A stretch of 64,000 bases of DNA from Spirochaetales bacterium UBA6872. GTDB taxonomy: Bacteria; Spirochaetota; Spirochaetia; Sphaerochaetales; Sphaerochaetaceae. Positions 31,387 through 40,455 of the stretch are shown here, in pieces (positions within the stretch are counted from its first letter, which is position 1; the number at the start of each line of letters is the position of its first letter). The translations under genes were made by a program, and so were the position numbers. The DNA is taken from the NCBI GenBank assembly GCA_002452215.1, contig DKCO01000013.1:1-64000 (forward strand), given 5' to 3'. Under the pieces are notes generated by a model that was not told the origin of the DNA, made no database searches, and worked only from the letters and a program-made list of their open reading frames with translations.

Positions 31387-34300
31387 CTAAATCATGTATT
31401 TATCATCGGGACTATCTTCCTTATCTGTTGCCTTCACAGCCCCTTTTGTGTCGAACTCCAACAGCTGATTGTTGAGAGTATCTGGATTGTCGTATTTCTT
31501 CTCTCGCCTTTTGTTGAAGATCAAATATAAGCTTGGAGATAAGAACAAAGTCAAGAATGCTCCTGTTATGATTCCACCAAGGAATGTTACAGCAATTGGC
31601 TGAAGCATCTCTGAGCCTTCTCCGGGGAAAAATGCCATAGGAACAAGGCCAAGTATAGTGGTAAGAGTTGTCATCAAAATAGGCCTTAATCTGCTTCTTG
31701 CTGCAATCAAACAAGCATCCCTCACCTTTACATGTTGTCTTACAAGTTGATTAATTGCATCCACAAGGACAATGCCATTGTTTACTACAACTCCCAAGAG
31801 GGCAACTATTCCAATAATCGAGAACAAGGAGAAATCCATTCCCATTGCGATGTGTATGATGACGACACCGATAAGCAATAGAGGAATCGTTGCAAATATG
31901 ATAAACGGATCGATAAGGGACTCGAATTGAGCTGCCATTACCATATAAACAAGAGCAAGGGCCAAGGCTATGACAATAACCATTGTATCTAAATAATCGT
32001 CAAACGATGCCATCTCTCCACCGTAAGATATCTCTACTCCATCCGGAAGAATTAGATTTTCAGATATAATCATGCTGGCAATCTCTGACGCCTCTTCAGC
32101 AGAAACTCCATCAGATGCAGAAGCTGTAACATGGTTTATCGTTTCTCTGTTTTCCCTGTTGATAGACTTTGGAGATGTTCCATATTCAAAAGATGCAACT
32201 TGATCAAGCCTTATATTGGAGCCTGATGCTGGTATAGAAAGCGATTGCAAATCCGAAATCTCCTCTATAGCATCCTTCAATGAAACATTGAGAGAATAAG
32301 TCGTAGAGCTATCGAATGTAGATACCTCTGTAGCATCCGAGCCATTTATAGCTGTATAAAGCGCCGATTGCAATGATGATATTGAAACACCAAGCTCTTT
32401 CGCTTTGTCGTAATCGACATTAATCTCAAGACGAGGAGATCCATCAGATATATCAGAAGAGATGTCTCTAAGCTTATCAGTCTTCTCGTTAAGAAGGACC
32501 ACAATTTGATTTGCAACGCTCTCAATCAAATCCTCATCCTCACTTTTGATTTCTATATCAACAGCATTTGATGACATTGGGCCTCGGCCAGATCCAAATG
32601 ACCATGTAGCCTCAGGATCTTCGGAAATGAATGGCCTGATCATATTCTTCAATTCATCGGCTGAGTATTTTTGCTCTGTGATATCTGGAAGATTTATTGT
32701 AATCGAGCCTGATGATGATTCATCTAGACGTATAGAGATGGACTCATAACTTTCTGCTGGCAACGCTTTTTCAATCTTATCTTGCATCTCAAAAAGCTTT
32801 TCTGTCGTAAGCCCTGAAACTGTTCCCTCTGGAAGCTCCAATGACAAGCTTATCGTGTCATCAGTCGGCATATTAGGCATCAGAGCAAGGTTCATATCGC
32901 CAAGTGCCATTGTAGACAACACAAGAGCCAGAACAAGCAAAAGAATAAACAATGCTTTATGAGAAAGTACGTAATCAAGCGATTTGCTATAGAAATAAGA
33001 CAAGCCTTCCTCTGTTTTTGCAAAACCATTATCCAAAGCTCTCAAAAGTTTGTTTTTCAAAGGCTTCTGTGTTCTTGTGTTTATCCTTAATATGGAACCA
33101 GCAAGAGCTGGAACAAGAGTAACAGCAACAAACAAAGAACAGACCATAGATATGCAAACAGTAATGACCATGTCTTGAACCATTACACCAATCATTCCAA
33201 GCTGATTTTTGTACAAGAGCATGGGGATGAAAACACAAAGAGTCGTGAGAGTAGATGCCACTATTGCATTTAACATATTCCTCGAGCCCAAGATTGCCGA
33301 AACGGCAGATCTATAGCCTCTTTCTCTATAGGAGAATGTGTTTTCAAGAATTATTACGGAAGCATCGACAATCATGCCTATCGCAAGGATCAAACCAACC
33401 ATTGAAAGGCTATTGATAGATATCGAGAAGATGCTCATCAGCATCAATGTTATGAGAATACAAATCGGCATCGATAGCGAAATAATCAAAGTCGCTTTTA
33501 TGTTTCTCAGGAAAAGAAAGATGATTAAAGCAGCGAGGAGAACGCCTTCATATGCCGATTTATAGACCTCATCCATAGTCGATGAAATCATTTGAGTAGA
33601 ATCATAGTCTATTGTAAGCTCATAGCCTGATGGCAAGCTCTCTTGTATTTTCTTTATCTCTTCCTTGACACTTGTCGCAACCGATGTTGCATTCGTATCA
33701 GATTCGTTTGAGACAGAAAGCGACACGACTTCTTTGCCATTGTACCAGCTTCTTGATGATTGTTCCTCTGACAGCTTTACAGTCGCAACATCGGACAGTC
33801 TTACGATTTTGTCACCAGATCCCGATATTATTGTGCTACCGATTTCATCAGGAGAAACAAATCTGGAATCAGTCGAAACCTCGTACTCTATATTGTTATG
33901 CTCAACAGAACCAAGATATTGTTGATTGTTCCTGTCAGCCAAAGCCGATGTAACAGATGAAAGCGTAAGACCATAAGCATAGAGCCTTTCTGGATTGACA
34001 GAAATCTCATAAACAGTATTGAAACCACCACGAGTACTAACTTCAGATACTCCACTCACACGCTCTAACAGAGGTGCAATGTTATCATCTGCATAGTTCT
34101 TCAGATCCTCAAGCGATCCTTGGCCAGATAAAGTCAAAGAGAGAATCTCGCTATTTGTGCTCATCATGGAATCCATTCTGACAACAGATGTCGACTGGAC
34201 CCAATCCGGAAGCATTCTCGTAACAAATGACAATGAGGAATTGACTTTATCCTCTGCCTCATCCAGATCGGTGCCATAGTCGAACTCAAGCATAATCATC

Positions 34301-34566
34301 AATCGGCCGTTCTGGGCATAGCTTGTCATATCAGAGAGATCCTCAAGCGAATACAATGAATCCTCTAGTTTCTTGCCAACCTGGTTCATTATTACATCTG
34401 GACCATTGTCGCCACAATCGACTACAACCGATATTATAGGCATATCGACAGAAGGATAGAGCGCAATATCCAAATTAGGTACAAAAACAAAGCATACCAA
34501 GAGGATTGCAAGATATACCATTGTCATCAATATCGGTCTTCTGACAGACAATTCTGAAATGTTCAT
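31387..34566 (-). CDS. RND-family efflux transporter (AcrB/HAE type)
   Basis: 1059 aa with TM1 after MNISELSVRRPILMTMVYLA, the typical start, two large periplasmic loops and 12 spans. The TM4 proton relay reads MVGLILAIGMIVDASVIILEN: the usual paired Asp-Asp is Asp-Ala here. The last block has LLGVVVNNGIVLVDAINQ and RPILMTTLTTILGLVPMAFF, both family signatures. Inner-membrane pump of the tripartite system encoded with the two genes upstream. The substrate is unknown; drugs, lipids or detergents are typical. Confidence 0.93.
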   Translation of the reverse strand: MNISELSVRRPILMTMVYLAILLVCFVFVPNLDIALYPSVDMPIISVVVDCGDNGPDVIMNQVGKKLEDSLYSLEDLSDMTSYAQNGRLMIMLEFDYGTDLDEAEDKVNSSLSFVTRMLPDWVQSTSVVRMDSMMSTNSEILSLTLSGQGSLEDLKNYADDNIAPLLERVSGVSEVSTRGGFNTVYEISVNPERLYAYGLTLSSVTSALADRNNQQYLGSVEHNNIEYEVSTDSRFVSPDEIGSTIISGSGDKIVRLSDVATVKLSEEQSSRSWYNGKEVVSLSVSNESDTNATSVATSVKEEIKKIQESLPSGYELTIDYDSTQMISSTMDEVYKSAYEGVLLAALIIFLFLRNIKATLIISLSMPICILITLMLMSIFSISINSLSMVGLILAIGMIVDASVIILENTFSYRERGYRSAVSAILGSRNMLNAIVASTLTTLCVFIPMLLYKNQLGMIGVMVQDMVITVCISMVCSLFVAVTLVPALAGSILRINTRTQKPLKNKLLRALDNGFAKTEEGLSYFYSKSLDYVLSHKALFILLLVLALVLSTMALGDMNLALMPNMPTDDTISLSLELPEGTVSGLTTEKLFEMQDKIEKALPAESYESISIRLDESSSGSITINLPDITEQKYSADELKNMIRPFISEDPEATWSFGSGRGPMSSNAVDIEIKSEDEDLIESVANQIVVLLNEKTDKLRDISSDISDGSPRLEINVDYDKAKELGVSISSLQSALYTAINGSDATEVSTFDSSTTYSLNVSLKDAIEEISDLQSLSIPASGSNIRLDQVASFEYGTSPKSINRENRETINHVTASASDGVSAEEASEIASMIISENLILPDGVEISYGGEMASFDDYLDTMVIVIALALALVYMVMAAQFESLIDPFIIFATIPLLLIGVVIIHIAMGMDFSLFSIIGIVALLGVVVNNGIVLVDAINQLVRQHVKVRDACLIAARSRLRPILMTTLTTILGLVPMAFFPGEGSEMLQPIAVTFLGGIITGAFLTLFLSPSLYLIFNKRREKKYDNPDTLNNQLLEFDTKGAVKATDKEDSPDDKYMI

Positions 34567-34571
34567 AATCT

Positions 34572-35495
34572 CTACCTCTCAACGATATTCACAGAAGCAC
34601 CTTCTGCTACAGTTCCTTCCACAACAACAGAATCACCAGAAGAAAGGCCAGATACTATTACAGTCTCATCGTCATTACTTGCTCCGATTTCAACCTCTTT
34701 CTGGTATGCTATGCCATCATTTACTACAAAAACAAACGACTTATCACCAATAGACGAGATGGAGTCAGAAGGAACTACAATTGCGTCATCAACTTGGTCA
34801 ATTACTAGTTTTATTGTCAAGGCAAGTCCATCCAAGAAGAGAGAAGAATCCTTTGGCTCAAGAGTTATTTCGACAGTCCTCGATGCGCTATCGATTGTCT
34901 TCGATATTCCTGTGACAGTTGCTTTCGTATCGAGTTCAGATCTTATTGAAGATGAAAGCAATGCTGTTGAACCGATATGGATATTGTCTATATATTTTTC
35001 AGGAAGACTCATCTTAACTACATACTTAGGCTCTTCCTTTTCTATTGCAAATACAGTTCCTGTCGTGATGTATGAACCAACAGTAGTCTCTATAGAATCG
35101 ATTATTCCATCAACTTTGGCCGTGATAGCAGCTTTTTTATAGGTTGCACCAGGGCTAGATGGATCAACATAACCTATTATCTGCCCCTCCTTCACTTGAT
35201 CATTTTCAGAGACAAGAATCTCTGAGACATAGCCCGAGGTTCGACTTATTATGCCAAGTGTATCGCTATCGTCTTTTGCTTTTCCATAAAACTTCAAAGT
35301 CTTTACAAATGTCTCAGGAAAGACCTCTTTGACATATACGTTTGACGAAGAGACAGATGGCTCTTTTTGCATTCGTTCAAATGATATAGCTTCTTTCGGC
35401 TGAAACATCTTTATAATTATCGCTGCAGCTAAAGCGATACAAATCAACAGCAAAATGATTGTCGTAAATATGTTTGCTATTTTTCCACTTTTCAT
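34572..35495 (-). CDS. RND periplasmic adaptor (HlyD/AcrA family)
   Basis: 307 aa. An N-terminal membrane anchor (IFTTIILLLICIALAAAIII), then a biotinyl-lipoyl-like domain with GYVSEILVSENDQVKEGQII, only a very short hairpin between the lipoyl halves, and a beta-barrel and MPDomain (VEIGASNDDETVIVSGLSSG). Bridges pump and TolC-like channel. 5 nt from the RND gene and 4 nt from the channel gene. Confidence 0.92.
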   Translation of the reverse strand: MKSGKIANIFTTIILLLICIALAAAIIIKMFQPKEAISFERMQKEPSVSSSNVYVKEVFPETFVKTLKFYGKAKDDSDTLGIISRTSGYVSEILVSENDQVKEGQIIGYVDPSSPGATYKKAAITAKVDGIIDSIETTVGSYITTGTVFAIEKEEPKYVVKMSLPEKYIDNIHIGSTALLSSSIRSELDTKATVTGISKTIDSASRTVEITLEPKDSSLFLDGLALTIKLVIDQVDDAIVVPSDSISSIGDKSFVFVVNDGIAYQKEVEIGASNDDETVIVSGLSSGDSVVVEGTVAEGASVNIVER

Positions 35496-35499
35496 ATGT

Positions 35500-36792
35500 C
35501 TACTCCTCCTTTAGCAAATCCAAGTAAGAAACCCCTAAACTTCTCGATAAGGAATACAAGGATTGGATATATGTGTATTTCATGTTCAAGAGATTGTATT
35601 TAGCGCTCAAAACGCTGTTATTTGCTGACTCAAGCGATGCAAGATCAACTTCTCCGGAATAATGTGCATCTTCTGTGAGCTTGTATTGCTTTTCAAAAGC
35701 CGAAACGATTTTTTCTTGGTTCTCGATTTGCATGACTGTCAATGAGATACTCTGGCATGTGCTTTCCAGAGAATACTCTAGATCTTTCAAGGCATTTGAT
35801 AGCTCTACATTTGCATCCTTTGCTGCATTGTTCGCCTTTTCTATAGCAATTGCTTTCGACGAGGACGAAAAATACGAATCAAGAGGAAGGCTTATTGATG
35901 CTGATACAGATAAACCATCGGCGATGCTAGTACTCTCATTGTAACTTGAATTGAATGTATAGCCAGCTGATACCGACAGACTCGGAATTGTATATCCCAT
36001 CTTTGTAGAACTATATGAAAGATTTGCACTTCTTGCTGCCAAATCCAGACTTTTCACACTTGGAGAAGAATAAGCATAACGGGTAAATAAATCCTTTGCA
36101 GAAAGGAGTTCCTTTATTTCGATGGATGAAGCATCAATGAGTTCTCTTTCAGTCAAATCAAGACCAGTAAGATTCTGGAAGCTCTTGATAAGAAGCGAGT
36201 ATTGGCTTTGAATCGAATCCAAGCTGTATTGCGAACTTGCAACGCTGTTCTCAGCTTGCACAAGTTCAAGTTCGCTTGCAAGGCCCGCATCATAACGCGC
36301 CTTTATGCTCTCAAGCTGAGCATTCGCATTCTCTAGGCTGTTTTGCGCTAGAGCAAGAGAATCCTTTGCTTGGGCTATGGAAAAATATCCATCCACGACT
36401 GTGCTCTCGAGATCATCCTCTGAACTTTCAAGTTTTAAAAGTGAGCTTTCATTTGAAAGGCTTTTCTCTTTCTTTTCATTGATCAAAGAACCGTTAAACG
36501 AAAATGATGTCGATATCCCAACACTTGCGTTAACTCCTTGCCAAGTTGGATTCCAACCATTTGACGATAGAAAACCCATATTAGTCGACATTGAGCCATT
36601 GAGAGAAAGCGAAGGCGTAAACGAGTTCTCTTTGTTCGTAATAGATACAGAATCTGCATATTGCTTTTGTGCCAGTAGATAATCATCGTCATATGCTTTG
36701 GCTGCATTCAATGCCTCTTCAACTGTCAAAGGAGATGCAAAACATAGTGACGAGGCCAATAATATGCCTGATAGCAGTGACAATTTCCTCAT
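35500..36792 (-). CDS. TolC-like outer-membrane efflux protein
   Basis: 430 aa. Signal peptide MRKLSLLSGILLASSLCFAS, then LTVEEALNAAKAYDDDYLLA, the standard opening of the OEP family, and two repeats of long helices (QAKDSLALAQNSLENANAQL; ARYDAGLASELELVQAENSV) with connecting strands. Forms the trimeric exit duct. First gene of the tripartite operon. Confidence 0.92.
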   Translation of the reverse strand: MRKLSLLSGILLASSLCFASPLTVEEALNAAKAYDDDYLLAQKQYADSVSITNKENSFTPSLSLNGSMSTNMGFLSSNGWNPTWQGVNASVGISTSFSFNGSLINEKKEKSLSNESSLLKLESSEDDLESTVVDGYFSIAQAKDSLALAQNSLENANAQLESIKARYDAGLASELELVQAENSVASSQYSLDSIQSQYSLLIKSFQNLTGLDLTERELIDASSIEIKELLSAKDLFTRYAYSSPSVKSLDLAARSANLSYSSTKMGYTIPSLSVSAGYTFNSSYNESTSIADGLSVSASISLPLDSYFSSSSKAIAIEKANNAAKDANVELSNALKDLEYSLESTCQSISLTVMQIENQEKIVSAFEKQYKLTEDAHYSGEVDLASLESANNSVLSAKYNLLNMKYTYIQSLYSLSRSLGVSYLDLLKEE

Positions 36793-36989
36793 AGTTATTT
36801 CCTCTTTGAGTTTATTATCAAAGTCTCCTTTATCATTTAAGTCGAAGGAAGATGAATGTTAGTTATAAAATTATGAAGAAACAATGGAGACCAAAACACC
36901 AATCACCCTCTTTTCAAGAATTACAAAATGAGTCAAACTAGCATGTGAGGCTAAAGAGTTTCGTTGGGTGCAACTCCCAATAGTCTCCA
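36793..36989. other. Intergenic region upstream of SRP RNA
   Basis: About 200 nt between the divergent tolC-like gene and the SRP RNA. It must hold both promoters, but I see no clear consensus pair. A small TTGGG/CCCAA hairpin lies at 36963-36979 just before the RNA. Confidence 0.4.
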
Positions 36990-37091
36990 TCAGCGGCAGA
37001 TGCTGGGCATTGTGTGCCTCAAAACCCCGCCAGGACAGGAATGTAGCAACGGTATGAGGAAGTCATAAGTGACCTGGATTATTTGCTGCTG
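36990..37091 (+). ncRNA. ffs: Signal recognition particle RNA (4.5S-type)
   Basis: The conserved helix-8 core is at 37031-37055: CAGG-ACA-GGAA-TGT-AGCAA, the GGAA tetraloop with its asymmetric CAGG/AGCA internal loop, which binds Ffh. Flanking stems CCG/CGG, CCTCA/TGAGG and TTGTG/CATAA close outward to CAGCGGCA (36990-36997) with TGCTGCTG (37084-37091). TTTTTATTTT follows as terminator. It lies directly before dnaX-ybaB-recR, as in Bacillus. The ends are predicted from pairing only. Confidence 0.85.
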
Positions 37092-37116
37092 TTTTTATTT
37101 TCATCATCATTTGTGA

Positions 37117-37136
37117 TATACTCCGAATCTAGGAGG
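37117..37136 (+). promoter_or_regulatory. dnaX -10 element and ribosome site
   Basis: TATACT at 37117-37122 after a weak TTTATT at 17 nt. AGGAGG at 37131-37136 stands 4 nt before the dnaX ATG. The leader is short, so the promoter is separate from that of the SRP RNA. Confidence 0.45.
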
Positions 37137-37140
37137 CCAA

Positions 37141-38880
37141 ATGGCATACGAAGTAACAGCAACAAGGAAAAGACCTCAGGATTTCGATCGCCTAGTCGGG
37201 CAAGAATTTGTAGTCTCGACATTGGAAAATGCTCTTAAAGAAGGCAGGATTGCCCATGCTTACCTTTTCTCAGGCCCAAGAGGTGTTGGCAAAACAAGCT
37301 CAGCAAGGCTTCTTGCAAAAGCACTTAATTGCGAAAAAGGAATGAGTGCCCATCCTTGTGGCGAATGTTCATCTTGCAAGGAGATTGCATCTGGGACAAG
37401 TGTTGACGTAATAGAGATAGATGGTGCTTCAAATACATCTGTTAATGACATAAGAGCAATAAAAGAAGAAGTGATGTTTCCTCCACAAGTCTCCAGGTAT
37501 AAGATCTACATCATAGACGAGGTCCATATGCTCTCCACTTCTGCATTCAATGCACTACTAAAGACAATCGAGGAACCTCCCGAGTATATAATTTTCATAT
37601 TTGCGACAACAGAGCTTCAAAAAGTGCCGGCAACAATCAGATCAAGATGCCAGCAATTCAGATTTCAGCTGATAGACCAAAAACTCATTCTCTCTTGTCT
37701 TAAAAGCGCTGCTGATGATCTCGGGATAAAGGCTGATGAGGATGCTCTTTTCTGGATTGCAAAAGAATCGACAGGATCTATGCGTGATGCATATACACTC
37801 TTCGACCAAGTTGCATCTTTCTCTGGCGATCATATTACTCTAGAAAAGATCCGCACTCGGCTAAACATAGCAGGCTTCTCAAAGATAGCACAAATAGTCA
37901 GCTACTCAATTTCAGACGATACCAAGGACGCTTTGCAAACACTCTCATCGCTATATGAGAGCGGAGTCGCTGCCGAACAAATAGCAAAAGACGGAGCAGA
38001 ATTCTTCAGGACAATGCTATTATACAAAAATGGAATAAGGCGAATAGATTTATTAGGAACAAGCGAGAACGATATTCCTAAAGACATTGTCGAGGCTCTT
38101 TCAAAAGAACAGCTTGAAGCTGGAATGAAGGCCTTCATCACTCTCTATAAAGACATGAGGTATACAATATCACCACGATTTGAGACAGAGCTTCTTGTCT
38201 CTAGACTCTCTTCGCTAAAGAATCTTGCTTCGCCAGATACCCTTGTGAAAAAACTTGAAGAGATGAGAAAAGGCATTGCCGAAGGCAATATCGTAATAAA
38301 GAAAAAACCACAAGTTATAGTGAAGGAAATTGGAGAAGAAAAACCTTCAGATGAGAAGGCGTCCACTTCTGAGCCACCAAAAAGCGAAACTACAGAGGCA
38401 GAAGAGAAAGAGGAGCAAGAACCAGCCAAGGAAAGCAATAGCTTGATTACAAAAGAATCTATTGATGCACTTACAGAAACTCTCAAGGAACTTGGAAAAA
38501 ATGCATCGATCAGACATTTCATAGCAATAGAAGATATCATAGACGATGGCGATGGCTCTGTTACATTCAAGATGAAGACAAAGATCTCTTGTCAAGCAAT
38601 AGCTCAATTTTCAAAGGATATAGAATCAGCTATTACAGCCTTGACGGGAGAAGTAAAGAAAGTTAAATTCACCTTTGATGAAAAAGAAAACAAGGAAAGA
38701 ACACCATCCGAGAAGATGAGTGCTCTCCAGAGTTTGTTCGGCGGAAGAGTCAACTTCAGCAAAATAGAGGAAAAACCAATAAACAAGGAGCAAGTAGATG
38801 AACTTCAATCCATTCGAGATGGCCAAGCAGATGGGGAATCTAGAGGCACAGATGAAGAAGATGAAGGAGGAGATTTCTAA
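37141..38880 (+). CDS. dnaX: DNA polymerase III gamma/tau subunit
   Basis: 579 aa. Walker A GPRGVGKT at residues 45-52, the zinc cluster CEKGMSAHPCGECSSC, Walker B DEVHMLS, sensor-1 ATTELQKVPATIRSRCQQFR and the SRC arginine finger. Domain III runs to ~residue 350, then a charged linker (ETTEAEEKEEQEPAKE) and a C-terminal domain around 430-540 that would be tau-like. Clamp-loader ATPase that loads the sliding clamp. The last 28 codons overlap ybaB in another frame and encode an acidic tail. Confidence 0.96.
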   Translation: MAYEVTATRKRPQDFDRLVGQEFVVSTLENALKEGRIAHAYLFSGPRGVGKTSSARLLAKALNCEKGMSAHPCGECSSCKEIASGTSVDVIEIDGASNTSVNDIRAIKEEVMFPPQVSRYKIYIIDEVHMLSTSAFNALLKTIEEPPEYIIFIFATTELQKVPATIRSRCQQFRFQLIDQKLILSCLKSAADDLGIKADEDALFWIAKESTGSMRDAYTLFDQVASFSGDHITLEKIRTRLNIAGFSKIAQIVSYSISDDTKDALQTLSSLYESGVAAEQIAKDGAEFFRTMLLYKNGIRRIDLLGTSENDIPKDIVEALSKEQLEAGMKAFITLYKDMRYTISPRFETELLVSRLSSLKNLASPDTLVKKLEEMRKGIAEGNIVIKKKPQVIVKEIGEEKPSDEKASTSEPPKSETTEAEEKEEQEPAKESNSLITKESIDALTETLKELGKNASIRHFIAIEDIIDDGDGSVTFKMKTKISCQAIAQFSKDIESAITALTGEVKKVKFTFDEKENKERTPSEKMSALQSLFGGRVNFSKIEEKPINKEQVDELQSIRDGQADGESRGTDEEDEGGDF

Positions 38881-39109
38881 GCTTTCTGTCACTGGCGAAT
38901 CAGGTGCAGGAATGGTAGAAATCACAATGAATGGCGATTTTCAGGTGTCAAGCCTTAGTATAAATGAAGCAATGCTTGGAAAAGAAAACAAAGGAACATT
39001 GGAAGTTCTTCTAGTCTCTGCATTCAACGATGCATCAAACAAAGCCAAAGCCGCAGCAGAGGAACTTGCAAAAAAACAAGCTGGCTTGATGGGAATACTT
39101 GGAAAATGA
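38798..39109 (+). CDS. ybaB: YbaB/EbfC-family nucleoid-associated protein
   Basis: 103 aa with AAGGAG 7 nt before ATG. The start MNFNPFEMAKQMGNLEAQMK is family-like and the core has LSVTGESGAGMVEITMNGDF, the most conserved block, followed by a long helix. A dimeric DNA-binding protein, often encoded between dnaX and recR. Its first 83 nt lie within dnaX. Confidence 0.93.
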   Translation: MNFNPFEMAKQMGNLEAQMKKMKEEISKLSVTGESGAGMVEITMNGDFQVSSLSINEAMLGKENKGTLEVLLVSAFNDASNKAKAAAEELAKKQAGLMGILGK

Positions 39110-39696
39110 CAGCACTCGATGAGCTTACAAGACTTCTAAAGAAACTTCCCGGCATGGGAGAGAAAAGCGCAACGAGACTTTCTTATCACTTGATAAAGAC
39201 CGACGAAAGCTACAACCAAGCTTTAGCGAATGCTATTGCAACACTTAAGGAAAAAATACACCCATGCCCTATCTGCGGATGCTTTACAGAAGATGATATT
39301 TGTGAGTTTTGCTCATCCAAGACAAGAGACAGATCACTTCTTTGTATCGTAGAAGAGCCTCAAGATGTAATGTCTATATCATCATCTGGAATTTATAATG
39401 GACTCTTTCATGTATTAGGCGGAGCTATAAATCCAATAAACGGAGTTGGACCTGACTCATTGACTTTCAAGGAATTGAGAAAGAGAATCGATGAAGGCAC
39501 TTTCAAAGAGATCATAATCGCAACAAACCCGACAGAGGAAGGCGATACAACAGCTCTTTATATAAGGCAAATGCTGAAAGACAAGCCAGATATAGTTCTT
39601 ACAAGACTTGCTTCGGGATTGCCAATTGGAGGGGATCTTGGTTATGTTGACAAGCTAACTCTTGCTCGTTCGTTACGCGGTCGTGTCAAACTCTGA
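39106..39696 (+). CDS. recR: Recombination mediator RecR
   Basis: 196 aa. Helix-hairpin-helix KKLPGMGEKSATRLSYHLIK near residue 15, Cys4 zinc finger CPICGCFTEDDICEFC near 57-72, Toprim domain with LLCIVEEPQDVMSIS and HVLGGAINPINGVGP, and the C-terminal Walker-like part ending LARSLRGRVKL. Works with RecO/RecF to load RecA at gaps. ATGA overlap with ybaB. Its last 24 nt overlap the convergent permease gene. Confidence 0.96.
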   Translation: MTALDELTRLLKKLPGMGEKSATRLSYHLIKTDESYNQALANAIATLKEKIHPCPICGCFTEDDICEFCSSKTRDRSLLCIVEEPQDVMSISSSGIYNGLFHVLGGAINPINGVGPDSLTFKELRKRIDEGTFKEIIIATNPTEEGDTTALYIRQMLKDKPDIVLTRLASGLPIGGDLGYVDKLTLARSLRGRVKL

Positions 39697-40455
39697 CTTG
39701 GAAGAAAATGCACTTGATATAAGAGATAGCGAAAGCCCAAGAAGGAAAAGAACGGTCGAAGGAAATGCTAGTGTCCATGGAGCATTGAGGAAAAACGGCC
39801 TCAACTCAGCAAGTATTGCACCTAGAGATGGTGTAGTAATTTCCACCCCACACCCAAGATATGACAAAGATGACTCTGCTATTATCGCATAGAGCATTAC
39901 AGAGATGAACTGTTCCGACAGATATGGAAAAAGCTTTGGAAGAATATGTGTGGTGAATATTCGCGCTTTACCAATTCCGAACCCCTCTGAAGTTTTTATA
40001 TAGGCTTCACTCGATATTGCTTTTATCTGTGACACTAGGCTTCGTGCAACATTTGATACCATTGCAATCGACAATGCAACAATCAATTTTATTATCCCAG
40101 GCCCAGATAGCGAGAGCAAGAACAAAGCAATAATCGTAGCGGGAATTGCTTTAAATGAATTGCAACATACCATCAACGATGAAAATAGAAAACCATTGAG
40201 GCTCATCAAATAAGCAATCACAGTTCCACAAGCTACCGAAACCAGAGCAACTGGCAATGAAATCGAAAAAGAGACCAATGTCCCTGATGCAACACGCTCC
40301 AAGAGATTCCTTCCAAGAGTATCATATCCAAAAGGTGCTTCCAAACTCGGAGGAGAAAGCCTTAATGAAAGATCTACAGACGTCGAAAAAGAAGAGAATA
40401 AAAGCGAGAAAACAAAAAGGACAAGCAAGATTATACAGCCGATTATCTTCTTCAT
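39673..40455 (-). CDS. Peptide-type ABC permease (OppC/DppC)
   Basis: 260 aa, slightly short. One N-terminal span (IIGCIILLVLFVFSLLFSSF), then FGYDTLGRNLLERVASGTLV, the OppC signature, and five spans with the EAA loop EGFGIGKARIFTTHILPKLF. Partner of the OppB-like protein. Ends inside the recR 3' end. Confidence 0.88.
   Translation of the reverse strand: MKKIIGCIILLVLFVFSLLFSSFSTSVDLSLRLSPPSLEAPFGYDTLGRNLLERVASGTLVSFSISLPVALVSVACGTVIAYLMSLNGFLFSSLMVCCNSFKAIPATIIALFLLSLSGPGIIKLIVALSIAMVSNVARSLVSQIKAISSEAYIKTSEGFGIGKARIFTTHILPKLFPYLSEQFISVMLYAIIAESSLSYLGCGVEITTPSLGAILAELRPFFLNAPWTLAFPSTVLFLLGLSLSLISSAFSSKSEFDTTA

Noticed and set aside
36963..36979. TTGGG/CCCAA hairpin as part of the SRP RNA
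   Set aside because: The outermost complementary arms that close the SRP fold are 36990-36997 and 37084-37091. The small hairpin lies outside and is not needed.
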